64,000 bases of DNA from Corella eumyota (taxonomy: Eukaryota > Chordata > Ascidiacea > Phlebobranchia > Corellidae). How positions within the stretch are numbered: the first letter of the stretch is position 1; each line of letters opens with the position of its first letter. The notes beneath the pieces are model-generated. The model was given only the letters and a program-made list of their open reading frames with translations, was not told the origin of the DNA and ran no database searches. This document shows, one piece after another, positions 32,122-47,100 of the stretch. The position numbers were made by a program, and so were the translations under genes. The stretch lies in the NCBI GenBank assembly GCA_963082875.1, contig OY720103.1, positions 3,720,001 to 3,784,000 on the forward strand. Reading direction: 5' to 3'.

Positions 32122-35100
32122 ATGGCTGAAGTAACGGATAAAAGGTAAGTTAATGTGTATTTTTACTTTAATAGATAACTTATTTACGCAAAAAACTGTC
32201 AACTAGGATTGTTTGATCTTTTTTTTAAATTTTTTTCAAAGAAAATGTTTTTTGTTCACTTTTTCGCGCGAAAATGTAATAACTGAAATTCTAATTTAAA
32301 TCTTAGATGGGACTTTCTTCAGTCCCATACTTTAAAGACTTTAAACCTGAAAGTGGACAAATGGGTGAAAATGTTAAGCCAAGAAGAGTACAAAATACTC
32401 GTACAGGAATTTTTAGACAAAGCAGATATTTTTGGAATGGTTGTTTACGCGTCTGGCGCTGGGGCTCTTACTCCAAGTTATGAATTTCCGACATCAATTA
32501 AACAAAAAGGTTTGTTAAATAACTGTTGTAACAACTTAACAAGTTGTAGCGGTGGCTAACATAAAGCAGGGCAAATATAATGCCACTTACGTTTACTACT
32601 GTTTGTTATTCTTTGGAAATTTTTGCCATATGAACTGATGTTGGTACTGTCGTGAAATCATTTGTTTAATAACTTTATTACAGGCATTTTTTTCATCAAA
32701 AAGGAGAAGACTAATATCACGAAGGACAACATAAAGAGTAAGATGTTGGTGGGAGACGTTTCGCAAATCCCCCTTGAGCATCTCTCTCCACTCATCGAGG
32801 AAGTAGGCTTTTACTCAACTTGTAATTGTGTTAATTACAAGTTGTTTGATTTCTATTTTAAGATAAAATAGATTTCAAGAGTTTATTTAAGTGGGCACGT
32901 ACTTTCCAGTAAAGGAGAGTACGTGCCTTGTTATTTGTATTTGCATGAATAAACACACTTTACTTGATTATCTTTGCGTTATACAGTTGCTTTCCTCTAT
33001 GCTTGCCAACAACGAAAACCACCAACGCTGGCCAGCCGTGGTATCTGGAGACGTTCTCCGCCACGTTCATAAACTTAAGAGCAACGTATTTGTGGTCGCC
33101 GGCCACGTGAAAGGAAAAACTCTTCTCCCCTTGCCAGTTGGCTCAGAGAAGGTTGACGTTGCAAGAGATGACGAAAGACGGTACAACTTTTTTTTATACT
33201 TTTATCTTTAACTAGCGTCGTGGTGCAATAGTTTTACCCTATCATCCTCACTGCAAAAAAATTAGAGTTTGAATGCAGATTTCTTAATTGTCAAAAATAA
33301 CTATATTCGAGGATAACTTTTTTAAACAACGTTTAGGGAGTTACCCTCTGGTTGCAATGGAAGCCATGTGTTGTTGTTATAATTGTTGTGCTTTGTTTAA
33401 AGGGCACTTCTACATGCGATTGAGACTGTAGTTATTGAGTGGAGCCACCAAGTTCGTGATGTATTAAACCAAGAACCAGCTCAACCGTTGTTGGAAGGTA
33501 AAAATCCAGGTCCAGAAGTCGAAATCTCGTTTTGGAATTCCAAGTGTGCGAACCTACTATGCATATACAAACAGGTTCATTTAATTTTCCATGTAATCTT
33601 GTAGTTTGTGATTGTACTAAAAAAATTATATATTTAATTTTTAAACGTAACTTACACTACTTTATATTTTTGCTAGCTTCGAGAGCCAAAAGTGCGAAAG
33701 ATGGCGACCATCTTGGAACTATCTGGAAGCAGTTATCATCCAGCTTTAAGAGAGATTTTCTCTGATGTTGTTGCAGCACTACGGGAAGCAAAAGACATCC
33801 AAATGCATCTAAAACCACTTCGATCTTTCTTGGATGACTTTGAGCAAACTGATTTTACAGAAGTAAACTTTTTATGTCATTTTTTTTTATTAGAAAGGTC
33901 ATAAAATTTCTAATATATACTTTGATTGTTATATTTATTTATGTGTAGGCAATCCCCAAGCTGGCTCCTTTAATGCATATTGTATGCTTGATCTGGTCTA
34001 TGTCGAAAAACTACAACACACCAGTTCGAATCATTGTGTTGCTAAGAGAAATGTGTAATTTCCTGATCGACATGGTAAATATATAAAGTTATATATATAT
34101 ATACTTTTTATCAAGTTTTTTTTCATAAATTTACAACTATTTTTAAACACAGACTTGCAACTTTTTATCCCCTGAAGATATCCTTAAAGGAGAGTTGGAT
34201 GAATCTGTCGAAAAAGTTCAAATAGCCCTCAAGGTTTTGAATGAATTTCGAGCGAGTTTCGATAAATCAAAATCCAAGATTGACACTTATTTTAAGGTCT
34301 GTTTTTATTAACCAATAGAAAGTTAATTTGTGTACTTTTTTAACATTTTTCTAAAGTTTTAAACCTTTTTTTAGGACAAAAGTAAAGTAAGAAGATGGAA
34401 CTTTTCTCCAGAACTTGTTTTTTCAAGAATGGATCGATTTGTGGACAGACTTGACATTCTGATGGTAAAGCAATTTAACATATTTTGTATATACACAATT
34501 TTGTACTGCCTTTTTTGTTAATCTTATAATTGTTCAAATACAGGAGTTTTTTGTGCGGAGCCAGGAGTTTATGAAACTTGAGAAGATCGAGTTTGGAGGA
34601 GTGAAAGGAAGAGTTTTAAGTCAACTTGTACTCAATATGTTTGACAACTTCCAGGACATTTACAAAGTATTTGGAGAGAGAACTTACAACCCACTAGACC
34701 CTGAGAACCCAGTAAGTTTATGCAAATTTACTTGTAAAATTAATATTTTTATTTGTTTAAAAAATTTAATTTTGTTGTACAGGAGTTTGAGGAAGATTTT
34801 ATATCTTTTAACCGAAGCCTCTCTGACTTAGAACGTCAACTAGCGAACATTATTTGCCAAGGGTTTGATGACTGTTCTGGAATGGCTGCTGTTTTTAAAG
34901 TAATTAAAACCTGTATATTAAATATACAAATTCATTTTAACTAAATGGACAATGTTTTTACCAAACTTATATTTTAAGATGTTAAACATATTTGGAAGTT
35001 TGCTTGAAAGACCAATTATTAAAGCCGACTTTGATCACAAGTACCCTAAACTTTTGGATCTTTTCAACACAAGTCTAGATTGCACTAAAAGAATATTTGA

Positions 35101-38100
35101 TGAACATGTTATTGCGTCTTCAAATCAGGTAAAGTAACTCCAAATTAATCTAAAATGCTAAAGTTTATTTTTTATTTGAATCAATCATAAAATAAATTAA
35201 GTTTTGTATATTTAGAGTTGTGATGACACATCTAACGCACTTCGCCCTTGTGTACACAAAAATCAACCACCTGTAGCTGGCCAATTAAAGTGGGCTAAGG
35301 AACTAAAAGAACGTATTACATGGCCAATGGAAATGTTTAGAAATCTTAACCACCCGTAAGTTATATTTCATTAAAATTTACTCCACCATCTAAGACTTAG
35401 TACAAATTTTATTTTTTGCTTTTCAGGGTTTTTAAGTCAGAAGAGTGCCTATTGGTATTCAACAAACATGCGCAGATGCTGAAATTGATTTCTGAGTAAG
35501 TTTTGTCTTTTTAACACATTTGTTTAATATAAAAATTTCACCTGCTTCGTATTTATTTAGGTATGAAAGAAAAGTTTACGAACAGTGGACACAAGGTGTT
35601 GAAGAGGCTTGCAAGTTTAACCTTGGACAACCTTTGCTAAGAAGAAACCTTGACACCAAACTACTCTGTGTCAACTTTGACCCACAGGTTACTACTACTA
35701 TATTAACATTATGCAGTTATGCACCACTATGCAAGGTTTAGTATTTATAACATTATTTTAGTAATAATAAAATTGTATTTGTTATAGCTTGTGGCTGTTT
35801 TAAGAGAAGTAAGATACCTGAAATATCTTGAGCGCGATGACATCCCAGAAGTAGCAACCAATCTGTATGAAAGTCACGAAATGTTTAGAAAATATTGCTC
35901 CAATCTTGACCTAACTGTTGCCTGGTATAATCAGGTAGACAATTTGATGCTTAAAATCAATTTTGGAATAAATTTCGACCAAATATCTGTACTTGTACTT
36001 TTTTGTGATCATTTTTTCTTAAATTTATTGAACTTGGCCTTTTAGGTTCGCCACTCTGTACTTGATGTAGAGTTCCCGTTGATTGAAGGCCAGCTTCAGG
36101 AAATTGACTCTGTTTTGCAGCAAGCCGAAACTCAGCTCTGCTGGAGATCTGATGGTATGGTCTATCAAATAAAAAAACTAAAAATTTTTACACTGGGCTA
36201 CTTACGAACCCTGTTTTTGCATGTTTTATTTGCATTTAGGTATTTGGGAGTACATCCAAGAAACTAGAGACAAAGTCCACGATCTACAAGTAAGAGTCCA
36301 AAAAACCAAGACCAATATAGAAAACATTGAAGCAATAATGAAGGTAATGTATTATATATAAATTTATAATAAACTTTGTAATTATTAGTAATAAATGTAA
36401 ACTTGTTTTGTCACAGACTTGGAGTGAAACACCATTGTTCGAGAGAAAGGCAAACAATTCAGCAGCTATACTAAACTTGGAGGACAGAAAAGATAGACTT
36501 ACAAAGAGATATGGTCTTATTACCGCAGACGGAGAAAAAATACATGGATACATACAGGCATAAAAACAATACCAAATGTAATATTTCTGTAAAATGTCAA
36601 AATATAATTTTCTTTTTTTGTGCAGGAAAATTTGAAATACTTTAATGCTGATAGTGAAAGTGAGATATGGCAAGCTTATGTTAGTTACATCGATGATATG
36701 GTCATCGAGGGCTTCTACAACTGCATTTACTGCTCACTTAACTACTTCATCGATAACACAGAAGTATGACTACTAATCTTGCGACAAAATTCTTTACAAA
36801 ATGCTTGCCTTTTGATTATTAGACCTTTTAAATTTTTATTTTTTAATGTAAAAAATAGGTATTTATGTTGTTAGGCCTAATTTTTCTTATGCTTAGTATA
36901 CTTACCAATCTTTAGACTGAAGTGCAGCCTCTATTTATCGCCGAGCTTGAGCTTCAAGTTCCAGAAATGGTGTTCCAACCTTCTCTTAACGAGATGGTAG
37001 CTGATGGCTTTCTGGATCTCATAGAAGGCTTGCTTTTTGATATTTACAAAATGAGTTCACTCATTTCCAGAGTTGCACCACAATGTGGACAGCCAGATTA
37101 TCAGGTCAGTTTAAAATTATTTTGACTTTATTTTTAGTAATATATTGAGTTCTTATGTAAAAAAAAATATCTTTTTTAATAATTAATTTGGAATTTATTA
37201 TTCAGGCTGATATGGAGGACATGGAGGAACTATCCGGAATGAGAAATGAATTTTGTAACAGAATAACGGAGGTTATGGAGAAAGCAATCACTTACTCACA
37301 AGGCTTCTTAGAATACAGTCACTTATGGACGGATGACAGACAAGTAAATCCTTTGTGCAATTAAATATAAAATTATTTAAGAAATATAGCTTGTATATGT
37401 AATTTTATGTTGGTTTAACACAGGAGTTTATGGGTCAGTTTCTTACATATGGACACCTGCTAACCACTGAAGAGATAGAGGCTCACGGTGAAGAAGGTGT
37501 GCCAGAAACTCCACCTACTTTAAATCAGTTTAAACAACAGGTAACTACACTTACTGTAACAAGATTAAAAACACTTAAACTTTTAACTTAAACATTTTTT
37601 TTTAGATTGATTCATATGAGAACCAATATGTAGTAATAAGCAACGTAAAACCAACACAAGTGTTTGATGGTTGGTTTCTTGTTCAAATCAAACCTTTTAA
37701 GCAAGCTCTGCTTAACACTGTGAAACGATGGAGTTATATGTTTAAAGAGGTTAGTTATTTAAATATTTTTGTAGAGATAAATCTTTGGTCTTTTTTTTAT
37801 TAATGTATATATCTATGTGTACACATTTTCTTGAAGATTTTTGTGTTGTTGAATTTTAGAAAATAACAAAACATTTCCTTTTTTTAGCATCTTATAAGCC
37901 ACGTTGAGAACAGTCTTGTTGACCTAAAGGAATTCATTGCGCTAGCAGATGTTGGATTGGGTAAAACAGTGGAAGAAGGTGATTACGAGGGCTTGGTTGA
38001 TTGCATGGGTCACTTGATGGCTGTAAGAGAACGTACCGACACTACTGATGTCATGTTCGAACCTTTAAAGCAAACTATCGAACTGCTTAAGGTATGACAA

Positions 38101-41100
38101 ATTTACAAGTTTCATGTTAAGTTTCCTTTAGTAATACAAACACAGATGTAACATAGGCTTTTCCTATGATGTCTTATGGAAGTAGTAATCTAGTAATGGT
38201 CGAGTGGTGGTGCTGTGTTTTACTATTTATTATTAAATACTTGCAGTCCTATGATCAAGAAATGTCAGAGGAAGTTCACCTTCAACTACAAGAGCTACCT
38301 GAGCAGTGGAACAACACCAAGAAGTTGGCAGTCACTGTAAAACAAGCTGCTGCCCCACTGCAGGTAAAAGCTGTTCAAGTATGGCATACGTAATTGAAAT
38401 GTATTTGCCTAACAATAAAGTTTACATGTAAATTGTATATTTATTATTTGTTTACTGAATTTAGGCCAATGAGGTATCTATTATAAGACGCAAATGCACA
38501 AGTTTTGATGTCAAACAACATCAATTTCGTGAGCTGTTCCGCAAAGAGCTTACATTCCGTTTCAACTGTCCAGACCCTTATCAGTGTTTGGATAGAATGC
38601 AAGAGGACATCTTAAACCTGGAAACTGAAATGTTTGCTTTACAAGAGTCTGCCGACCTGTTTGAAGTCAATGTGCCAGATTACAAGCAACTAAAAGTAAG
38701 TTTAACTGCATTATATATACTTAACTTTAAGGAAAAAGGGCATTTTAAAGCCTCATATGGCAACTTGTGTAGCTATGTGGTGTTTGGCTATAGTTTCTAC
38801 CTAAAATAAATTTTGATTTTTGTTTTAGGCATGTAGACGTGAAGTTGGGTTATGCAAGGGTGTATGGGATTTGGTTGTGCTTGTTCGTACCAGTACCGAT
38901 GCATGGAAAACCACCTTGTGGGCTGATATTAACGTGGAGCAAATGGACATTGACTGCAAGAGATTTGCCAAGGTAATTTTCAAAAGAAAGTTAATTGTAT
39001 TGTCTAAAAATATTCTTTTATTTATATTCTAACAAAAACAACATTTCAGGATATCAGAACACTTGATAAAGAAGCTCGTGCATGGGATGTGTTTGGGGGT
39101 TTAGATGGGGTAGTAAAGAATATGATCACATCACTTAGAGCTGTGGGTGAACTACAGAATCCTGCTATCAGGGATCGACATTGGCACGAACTCATGCAAG
39201 CAACTAAGGTAATGTTGAACTATTATGATCATGATTTAATCTATAGTTGTAGATTATTGATTAGGCAAAAAAATGAGATATATTTTAAACATATATGGTT
39301 TAGGTTCGATTCTCAATGGATGAAACCACAACATTGGCTGATTTGTTGAAGTTAAATCTTCATAACTTTGAAGACGAAGTTCGAGAAATTGTTGACAAAG
39401 CTGTTAAGGAGATGGGAATGGAAAAGGCTAGTTTTATATATATTTAATATAAAAATCAACAATAACTTGTTTACTTTTAATCTGTAACATTATATTTTTT
39501 TTTAATAGACTTTGAGAGAACTTGATGTAACATGGGCAGCGATGGACTTTGAGTACGAGCACCATCAACGCACACAATCTCCTCTTATTAAGTGCAACGA
39601 GGAATTAGTGGAGACTCTAGAAGATAACCAGGTATTAACCAACATTTAATATACCATATATGTGTATTACCAAATGTGTAATAAACAACATAACAATACT
39701 ATTTGTCTGCTGTTTTTTTTTAAATCTAAATATTTATTAGGTGCAACTGCAAAATCTAATGACGTCGAAGTACATTGCTCACTTCTTAGAAGAAGTTTCA
39801 GGTTGGGTTCGGAAGTTATCAACTGCGGACTCAGTGCTAACTATTTGGTTGGAAGTTCAGAGAACCTGGTCACATCTTGAAAGCATTTTTATAGGATCTG
39901 AGGACATCAGATGTCAACTTCCGGAAGATTCTAAAAGATTTGATGGAATTGACACTGATTTTAAAGGTCTGATTTAATTTTGTGAATAATTTACTTTGCT
40001 TATGGTATTTAAATAACTTTCTTTAATTTGTTATTTTTAGAAATTATGGCTGATGCAATTAAAACACCAAACGTCGTCGAAGCCACGAATAAAAAGGGAC
40101 TTTATGAAAGATTAGAAGGCTTACAGGTTGCTTATGTTACTTAAAATCTCTGGATTTTATTTTTTTGGAATAATTTTTGTTAACATATTTTGTATTTAGT
40201 CGGACCTTACTCTTTGTGAAAAAGCTTTAGCTGAATACCTGGAGACCAAAAGACTTGCATTCCCTCGATTTTATTTCGTTTCGTCGAGTGATCTGCTGGA
40301 TATTCTCTCTAATGGAAATAACCCAGTTGAGGTAATGTCTAAGTGGCATTATAGCACTTTAAAAACAAATGCTATGACAGAGCAATAGTAGGGATTAAAC
40401 CTAGGGTCTTACAATCCTATCTTTAATTGTTATTATTATTTGTTTTATATACAGGTAAGCAGACACTTGGCAAAGTTGTTTGATAATATGGCCAAGTTAG
40501 AATTTGATGAAGATGATTATGGCAACCCAACTAAAACTGGAATAGGAATGTACAGTGGGGAGAACGAATATGTGCAGTTCACCAATGAGTGCTCATGCAC
40601 TGGCCAGGTAAAAACCTAATCTTTCTAAACTATTTATTTTTTTACTAAATAGAAAAATTTATTAAAACCCCTTTTTTAAACCTGAACTTAAGGTTGAGAT
40701 GTGGTTGAACAAGGTTATGGACTCAATGCGATACACAGTTCTACATGAGTTATCTGAAGCTGTTGTAACATATGAAGAGAAACCCAGGGACCAGTGGTTA
40801 TTCGATTATCCTGCACAAGTTGCTCTTACCACAACCCAAGTCTGGTGGACTACTGAGGTTAAAACCACTTAAAGCCCCTTTATTCCTTTTTTTTAAAACT
40901 TTTTAACCATTTTTTATACAATTTTAGGTTGGAATTGCTTTTGCTCGTTTAGAAGAAGGTTATGAGAACGCATTGAAGGATTACTTCAAAAAGCAAGTTC
41001 AACAACTCAACACTCTTATCAACCATTTGATTGGAAATCTTACATCTAATGATCGTCAGAAAATTATGACAATTTGTACAATTGATGTACATGCAAGAGA

Positions 41101-44100
41101 TGTGGTGGCCAAACTTATTGCACTAAAGGTATATATACTTTGTTTGTTTACATTTTCTAGTTTTGGCAATTTACTTAAAATTTAACTATATTACATAAGT
41201 AGGAATGTTCAAAAATCAAAGAAGTTTTTTTTAGATTGACAGTGCAACAGAGTTTATCTGGCAATCGCAGCTAAGACATCGATGGGATGATGAGAAGAAA
41301 CACTGCTTTGCCAACATCTGTGATGCCCAGTTTTTATACTCGTACGAGTATTTGGGAAATACACCGAGACTGGTAATCACCCCTCTAACTGACAGGTAAT
41401 GTTAAATTTTAATTACAAAAAAATCTAAATATTTGGCCGAAAATTTTTTTTAAATAAAGTTTTACTTTAGATGTTATATCACATTGACTCAATCACTTCA
41501 CTTAATAATGGGTGGTGCACCTGCCGGACCAGCAGGTACTGGTAAAACAGAAACCACTAAGGATTTAGCTCGCTCGCTTGGCATCATGGTGTATGTGTTT
41601 AACTGCTCAGAACAGATGGATTACAAATCGATCGGAAATATTTACAAAGGGTTGGCACAGACTGGAGCATGGGGTTGCTTTGATGAGTTTAACAGGATCT
41701 CAGTGGAAGTGCTGTCTGTAGTTGCTGTGCAGGTTTGTTAATGCAATTACTATGTAGTATAATCAAGAATTAATTGTAATGTATTTATTTAAAGTTTGTT
41801 TTTTCAGTTATTAGACATTTTATTTTAAAAGAATAGAGTTAAATTATTTTTTATTTAAAAAATTTAGGTTAAATCTATCCAAGATGCAATCAGATTTAAG
41901 AAGAAGAGATTCATTTTCCAAGGAGAGGAAATCTCAATGATTCCAACAGTTGGTATTTTTATCACCATGAATCCCGGTTACGCTGGAAGAACCGAACTAC
42001 CTGAAAATTTAAAGGTTAATTATATATAAAATTTTTGTTTATAAAATATTTTTTACTTCTTCAAATATTTTTTAAAATTGGTTTTAAATGATTAATTTTA
42101 GTTTTTTTGTGCACTTCTTTTGCCAAATTATATTTTTTTAAGATATATAACAAATTGATGTTAATGAAAATTTTCGAAAGCACCACAAATGGCAGTATTT
42201 TTAGAAGTTGACTTATAAATCTCACTTACGGTGTAGATTTTTTGTGATTGTACAGAATGATGAGATATTCTACGGATATGGGATTGAGATAAAACTATGA
42301 GAACAAACCCAGCTCTCTGAACTGTTTAAATCCAAACTTATTTATTAAATTTCTGTTTATTTTAACAGAATTTACTTATAACTATCTTATAGGCCATTTA
42401 TTGAATGTATTTTTGTTTTTTACACCTTTTAAAGTAATTTTTTTATTATTTTAGGCTTTGTTTCGACCATGTGCTATGGTTGTCCCTGATTTTGAGTTAA
42501 TTTGTGAGATTATGTTGGTTGCTGAGGGCTTCTTGGAGGCAAGGATATTAGCTCGGAAGTTTATCACACTCTACACCCTGTGCAAGGAGTTGCTGTCAAA
42601 GCAAGATCATTACGATTGGGGTCTAAGAGCGATCAAATCTGTGCTTGTGGTTGCTGGTACCCTAAAAAGAAGTGACAAGACAAGACCCGAGGAACAGGTA
42701 TTTAATTCTTTATCTAAATCGGGGCAAAAAAAATTTGCAAGTGTAGTATAAAAATAGCATTTTTAAAAATTTTAAACTATAATAACTTAAGAATAAAGAA
42801 AAGATTTAAAAAAAATATTTTTAGTGTTTATTTATTACATAATTTTATCACACACCACAAATGGGAGTTTTTTCTAATAAAACTGGTTATATTTGACGAT
42901 TGTGGTTAAGCTTTTGTATGGATAACATGATGAGAACTTTCTAGGTCGTTTGAGATAAAACTTTGATATCAAACCCAGCTCTCTGACATCCTAAATCTTA
43001 TTTAGGAAAAAATGTAACTTTTAAATTAATTTGTAAAATTTTTACATCTTTTTTCATAATTTCTAGGTGTTAATGAGAGCACTTCGTGATTTCAACATCC
43101 CCAAAATTGTGACGGACGATATGCCTGTATTTATGGGTTTAATTGGTGACCTTTTTCCTGCTTTAGATGTACCTAGGAAACGAGATCTTGATTTTGAAAA
43201 GCAATGCAAACAAGCTGTACAGGTATGTGAATTTTAATGGAAGCTCTAATTTTTTTAAGGTATTAATGTATATATGTAAATTTATTTTTTGTGTTGATTT
43301 TAGGATCTTAAATTGCAAGCTGAAGACAATTTTGTATTGAAGTTAGTTCAGTTAGATGAACTTTTGTATGTAAGACATTCTGTGTTTGTTATTGGCAATG
43401 CTGGCACTGGCAAGACACAGGTAAAACACTACTGCTGAAACCTATGTCAAACATATTTTTAGTAGAATTAAGATGCAATTTTAGGAGGGGTTTGTTTATA
43501 AATTATTAAATCTAGGTGCTAAAATCTTTAATGAAATGCTACCAAAACATGAAAAAACGCCCAATGTGGATCGACCTTAACCCGAAAGCTGTAACAAACG
43601 ATGAATTGTTCGGGATCATAAACCCAGCCACAAGAGAGTGGAAGGACGGGTTGTTTTCCACTGTGATGAGGGATTTGTCCAATGTGAGCCATACTGGACC
43701 AAAATGGATTGTTCTGGATGGTGATATTGATCCAATGTGGATTGAATCTCTTAATACTGTTATGGATGACAATAAGGTGAACATCATAAGCTTTTGATAG
43801 GCCCATACTTGTGTTCTAATCTTTGATTACAGTAACATTAGAAATCAAAAATTAAATATAAAAAAGTTTTACAGTTTATTTTCTTTTCTTATTTTTTAAG
43901 GTGTTAACGTTAGCTAGCAACGAGAGAATCCCACTCACTCCCTCAATGAGGTTATTATTTGAGATCAGCAACCTAAGGACAGCCACACCTGCTACTGTAT
44001 CCAGAGCCGGGATTCTTTATCTTAACCCTGCTGATTTGGGATGGAATCCAGTGGTATGTATAACAAAATTGCCCAGTTAATTAATAAATACTGCTGTTTT

Positions 44101-47100
44101 TACCAATTTTTTAAGTAAAATTTTTTTGTTTTAGGTTACATCTTGGATTGACAAGCGCGAAGTTCAGTCAGAAAAAGCAAACTTGACGATTTTATTTGAT
44201 AAATACATTCCAAGCTGTTTGGAGAGCTTGAGATCTCGATTTAAGACCATCACGCCTATTCCAGAGTGTGCCAAAATACAGGTAAATACTAAAAAAAAAA
44301 TATTTTAAAAATTAGTTTTTTGGTGAAAAGGACTTTTCAGAGAGCTGGGTGTGATTTCATAGTGCTAACTCATAAGGAAATCTCAAATATCTCATCATTT
44401 TGATAATCCACAGAAACTTCTGGTCTTACGTACCATATATAGATGACTATACCAATAAACTACTATTTGTGGTGACTCATAATTTTGATAGTAATATTTA
44501 TGTCAACAGATGTTGTGTTACCTGCTCGAGGTGTTACTTACACCAGAAAACACACCTCCGGACTGCCCAAAAGAGTTGTACGAGCTTTACTTTGTTTTTG
44601 CTTGCATCTGGGCATTTGGTGGAGCTATGTTTCAAGATCAATTGGTTGATTATAGGTTTGTAAACCCTTCTAAAAAAAACTTGACTATTTTCTTTTTTTG
44701 ACACACTTATTTTTTTTTACAGAGTTGAGTTTAGCAAATGGTGGTCTAGCGAGTTTAAGACGGTAAAGTTTCCAAGTGCTGGAACAGTGTTTGATTATTG
44801 CATCGACACCGAAACCAAAAAGTTTGTTCCTTGGTCAGAAAGTGTTCCTGGATTTGAACTTGACCCAGATCTACCATTGCAGGTAACTTGATGGTCTGTA
44901 AAAACTGGTTTAAATTCAGTAGGGTGAAATGTCATTAGGTATTTTATTTTTTATCATTAAAACTCCAATTTGTTAGGCCTGCATGGTTCCAACTTCCGAG
45001 ACTCGTCGAATCCGATATTTTATGGATTTATTAATGGAAAAGCGCCGGCCCTGTATGTTAGTTGGTAACGCTGGCTGTGGCAAAACCGTGTTGGTACAAG
45101 ACAAACTTGCTGGGATGCCAGACGATTACATGGTTACAAATGTGCCATTTAATTTCTACACCACATCTCTAATGCTGCAAGGTATATTAGAAAAACCCTT
45201 AGAGAAAAAAGCTGGGAGAAATTTTGGCCCACCTGGATCTAAAAGGTAAGTTTAAGGGCGTTAAAATTTTTTCTATATTCTAGTGAGTTAGTATAACTTT
45301 TATCTGTTTATTGTTTATTTTTAGATTGATTTATTTTATTGATGATATGAATATGCCAGAAGTAGATGCCTATGGAACAGTACAACCTCATACTCTAATC
45401 AGGTAATGCTTTAAAAAAAAAACTAATTAATATTTCAATAATTTAATTCTGTCATTTAAAACCTAAAAATATTTAAATTTCCGATTCAGGCAACATCTTG
45501 ACTTTAGTCATTGGTATGATAGAAATAAGTTGATTTTAAAGGACATTAACAATGTACAGTATGTGGCATGCATGAACCCTACTGCTGGTTCCTTTACCAT
45601 TAACCCAAGATTACAACGTCACTTTAGTGTATTTGCTGTCAGCTTTCCAGGACAGGTAAAAAAGTTAAATAATAATTCTGTGTGCGCTAGAGGTATCATA
45701 TGTTATTTATTACTTTTATTTTTATTTTAGGAAGCGCTGTTCACCATTTACAGCAGTATTCTAACCCAACATTTACAAATTGGAGGGTTTGCTGCTGCAG
45801 TGCAAAAGTCGTCTGTTACACTTGCTCAAGCCTCACTTGCTTTTCATGCGAAAATAAACAGCACCTTTCTACCCACTGCCATCAAGTTCCACTACATATT
45901 TAATTTAAGAGATTTGTCCAATGTATTTCAGGTATGTGAAACCAATATTTTAAATAAAAAACGAAGATTTGGTTACTTGTATATTTAAATAACCTATTAT
46001 TTAGGGTATGCTGTTTTCTACACCTGAATGCATAAAAACAGTTCCAGATCTGGTTAGATTATGGCTGCATGAGGCTACCAGAGTTTACTGTGACAAGTTA
46101 ATTGACAAAAAGGTAAACATTTCATTTTCTTCTTATATTTTCAGAAATATGTATTGCACCTTTACTTTACAGGTCTTGGGTTTGATTCCACATTCTTACG
46201 AGTTTTTTTTTATTGTTATTCTTCTTATTTTGTTTAGGATATTGATACATTTACTAAGAACAAATTTGAGTTTGCGAAAAAGTTTTTTGATGACATACCA
46301 GAAGAGGTTTTGTCTGCTGAACCTTTGCTTTATTGCCACTTTGCTACAGGAATTGGAGACCCCAAATACATGCCGGTAAATTACTTTAAAATAAATTAAA
46401 AATTGTTACTATTGAATCGGTTTAGCTATACTGCTAAAAAATACCAGTTTATGCATTTAAATATTATTACAGCTAATGCTCTCTTTAATGATTTAACTAA
46501 ATTATGTTAGAAATATATTTTATTAAAATCTTTTTGTTAAGGTCCCCAGTTGGGAAGCATTAAACAAGTTGTTAGTTGAAGCATTGGAGACTTACAATGA
46601 AGTAAATGCAGTGATGAACTTGGTGTTGTTTGAGGATGCTATGTCACATGTAGCAAGGATTAACCGAATACTTGAAAGCCCTAGAGGGAATGCATTGTTA
46701 GTTGGAGTGGGAGGATCAGGTATGTGTATAATGTTTTGTTAACCTGTTAAATAACATAACTGCTAACCTGTTAACTGGTTCAGAAAATCGAAGTAAAATA
46801 TTTAGGACGCTATAATGTGTAAGCTGTTGGAATCAAACCCAGTGCCTTATTTAAGGAAAGTTGTGCATTTGAGTAATATGCCGGTATTAGATTTTTATTT
46901 ATTTATCCTTAATGTGGGAAGGTCTACTTCACATGTGAGCACTGGGATTCGAACCCCAGGTTTCATGTAGGAAAGCCAAATGTTCTGATCACTAAATCAC
47001 AGTGCTGGTTAAGATATACAGTAAAAAATATTTAAATTACCTTAATTTTGAATAACAGGGAAACAGAGTTTATCTCGACTAGCTGCCTACATAAGTGGTT

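Noticed and set aside
33211-33285. tRNA-like GTCGTGGTGCAATAGTTTTA (and CATCGTGGCGCAGCAATGAG at 347)
   Set aside because: Only an A-box-like word is present; the B box is poor and no SINE body follows.
40365-40425. Possible SINE remnant in a dynein intron (GGGATTAAACCTAGGGTC)
   Set aside because: Too short and diverged to place with confidence.
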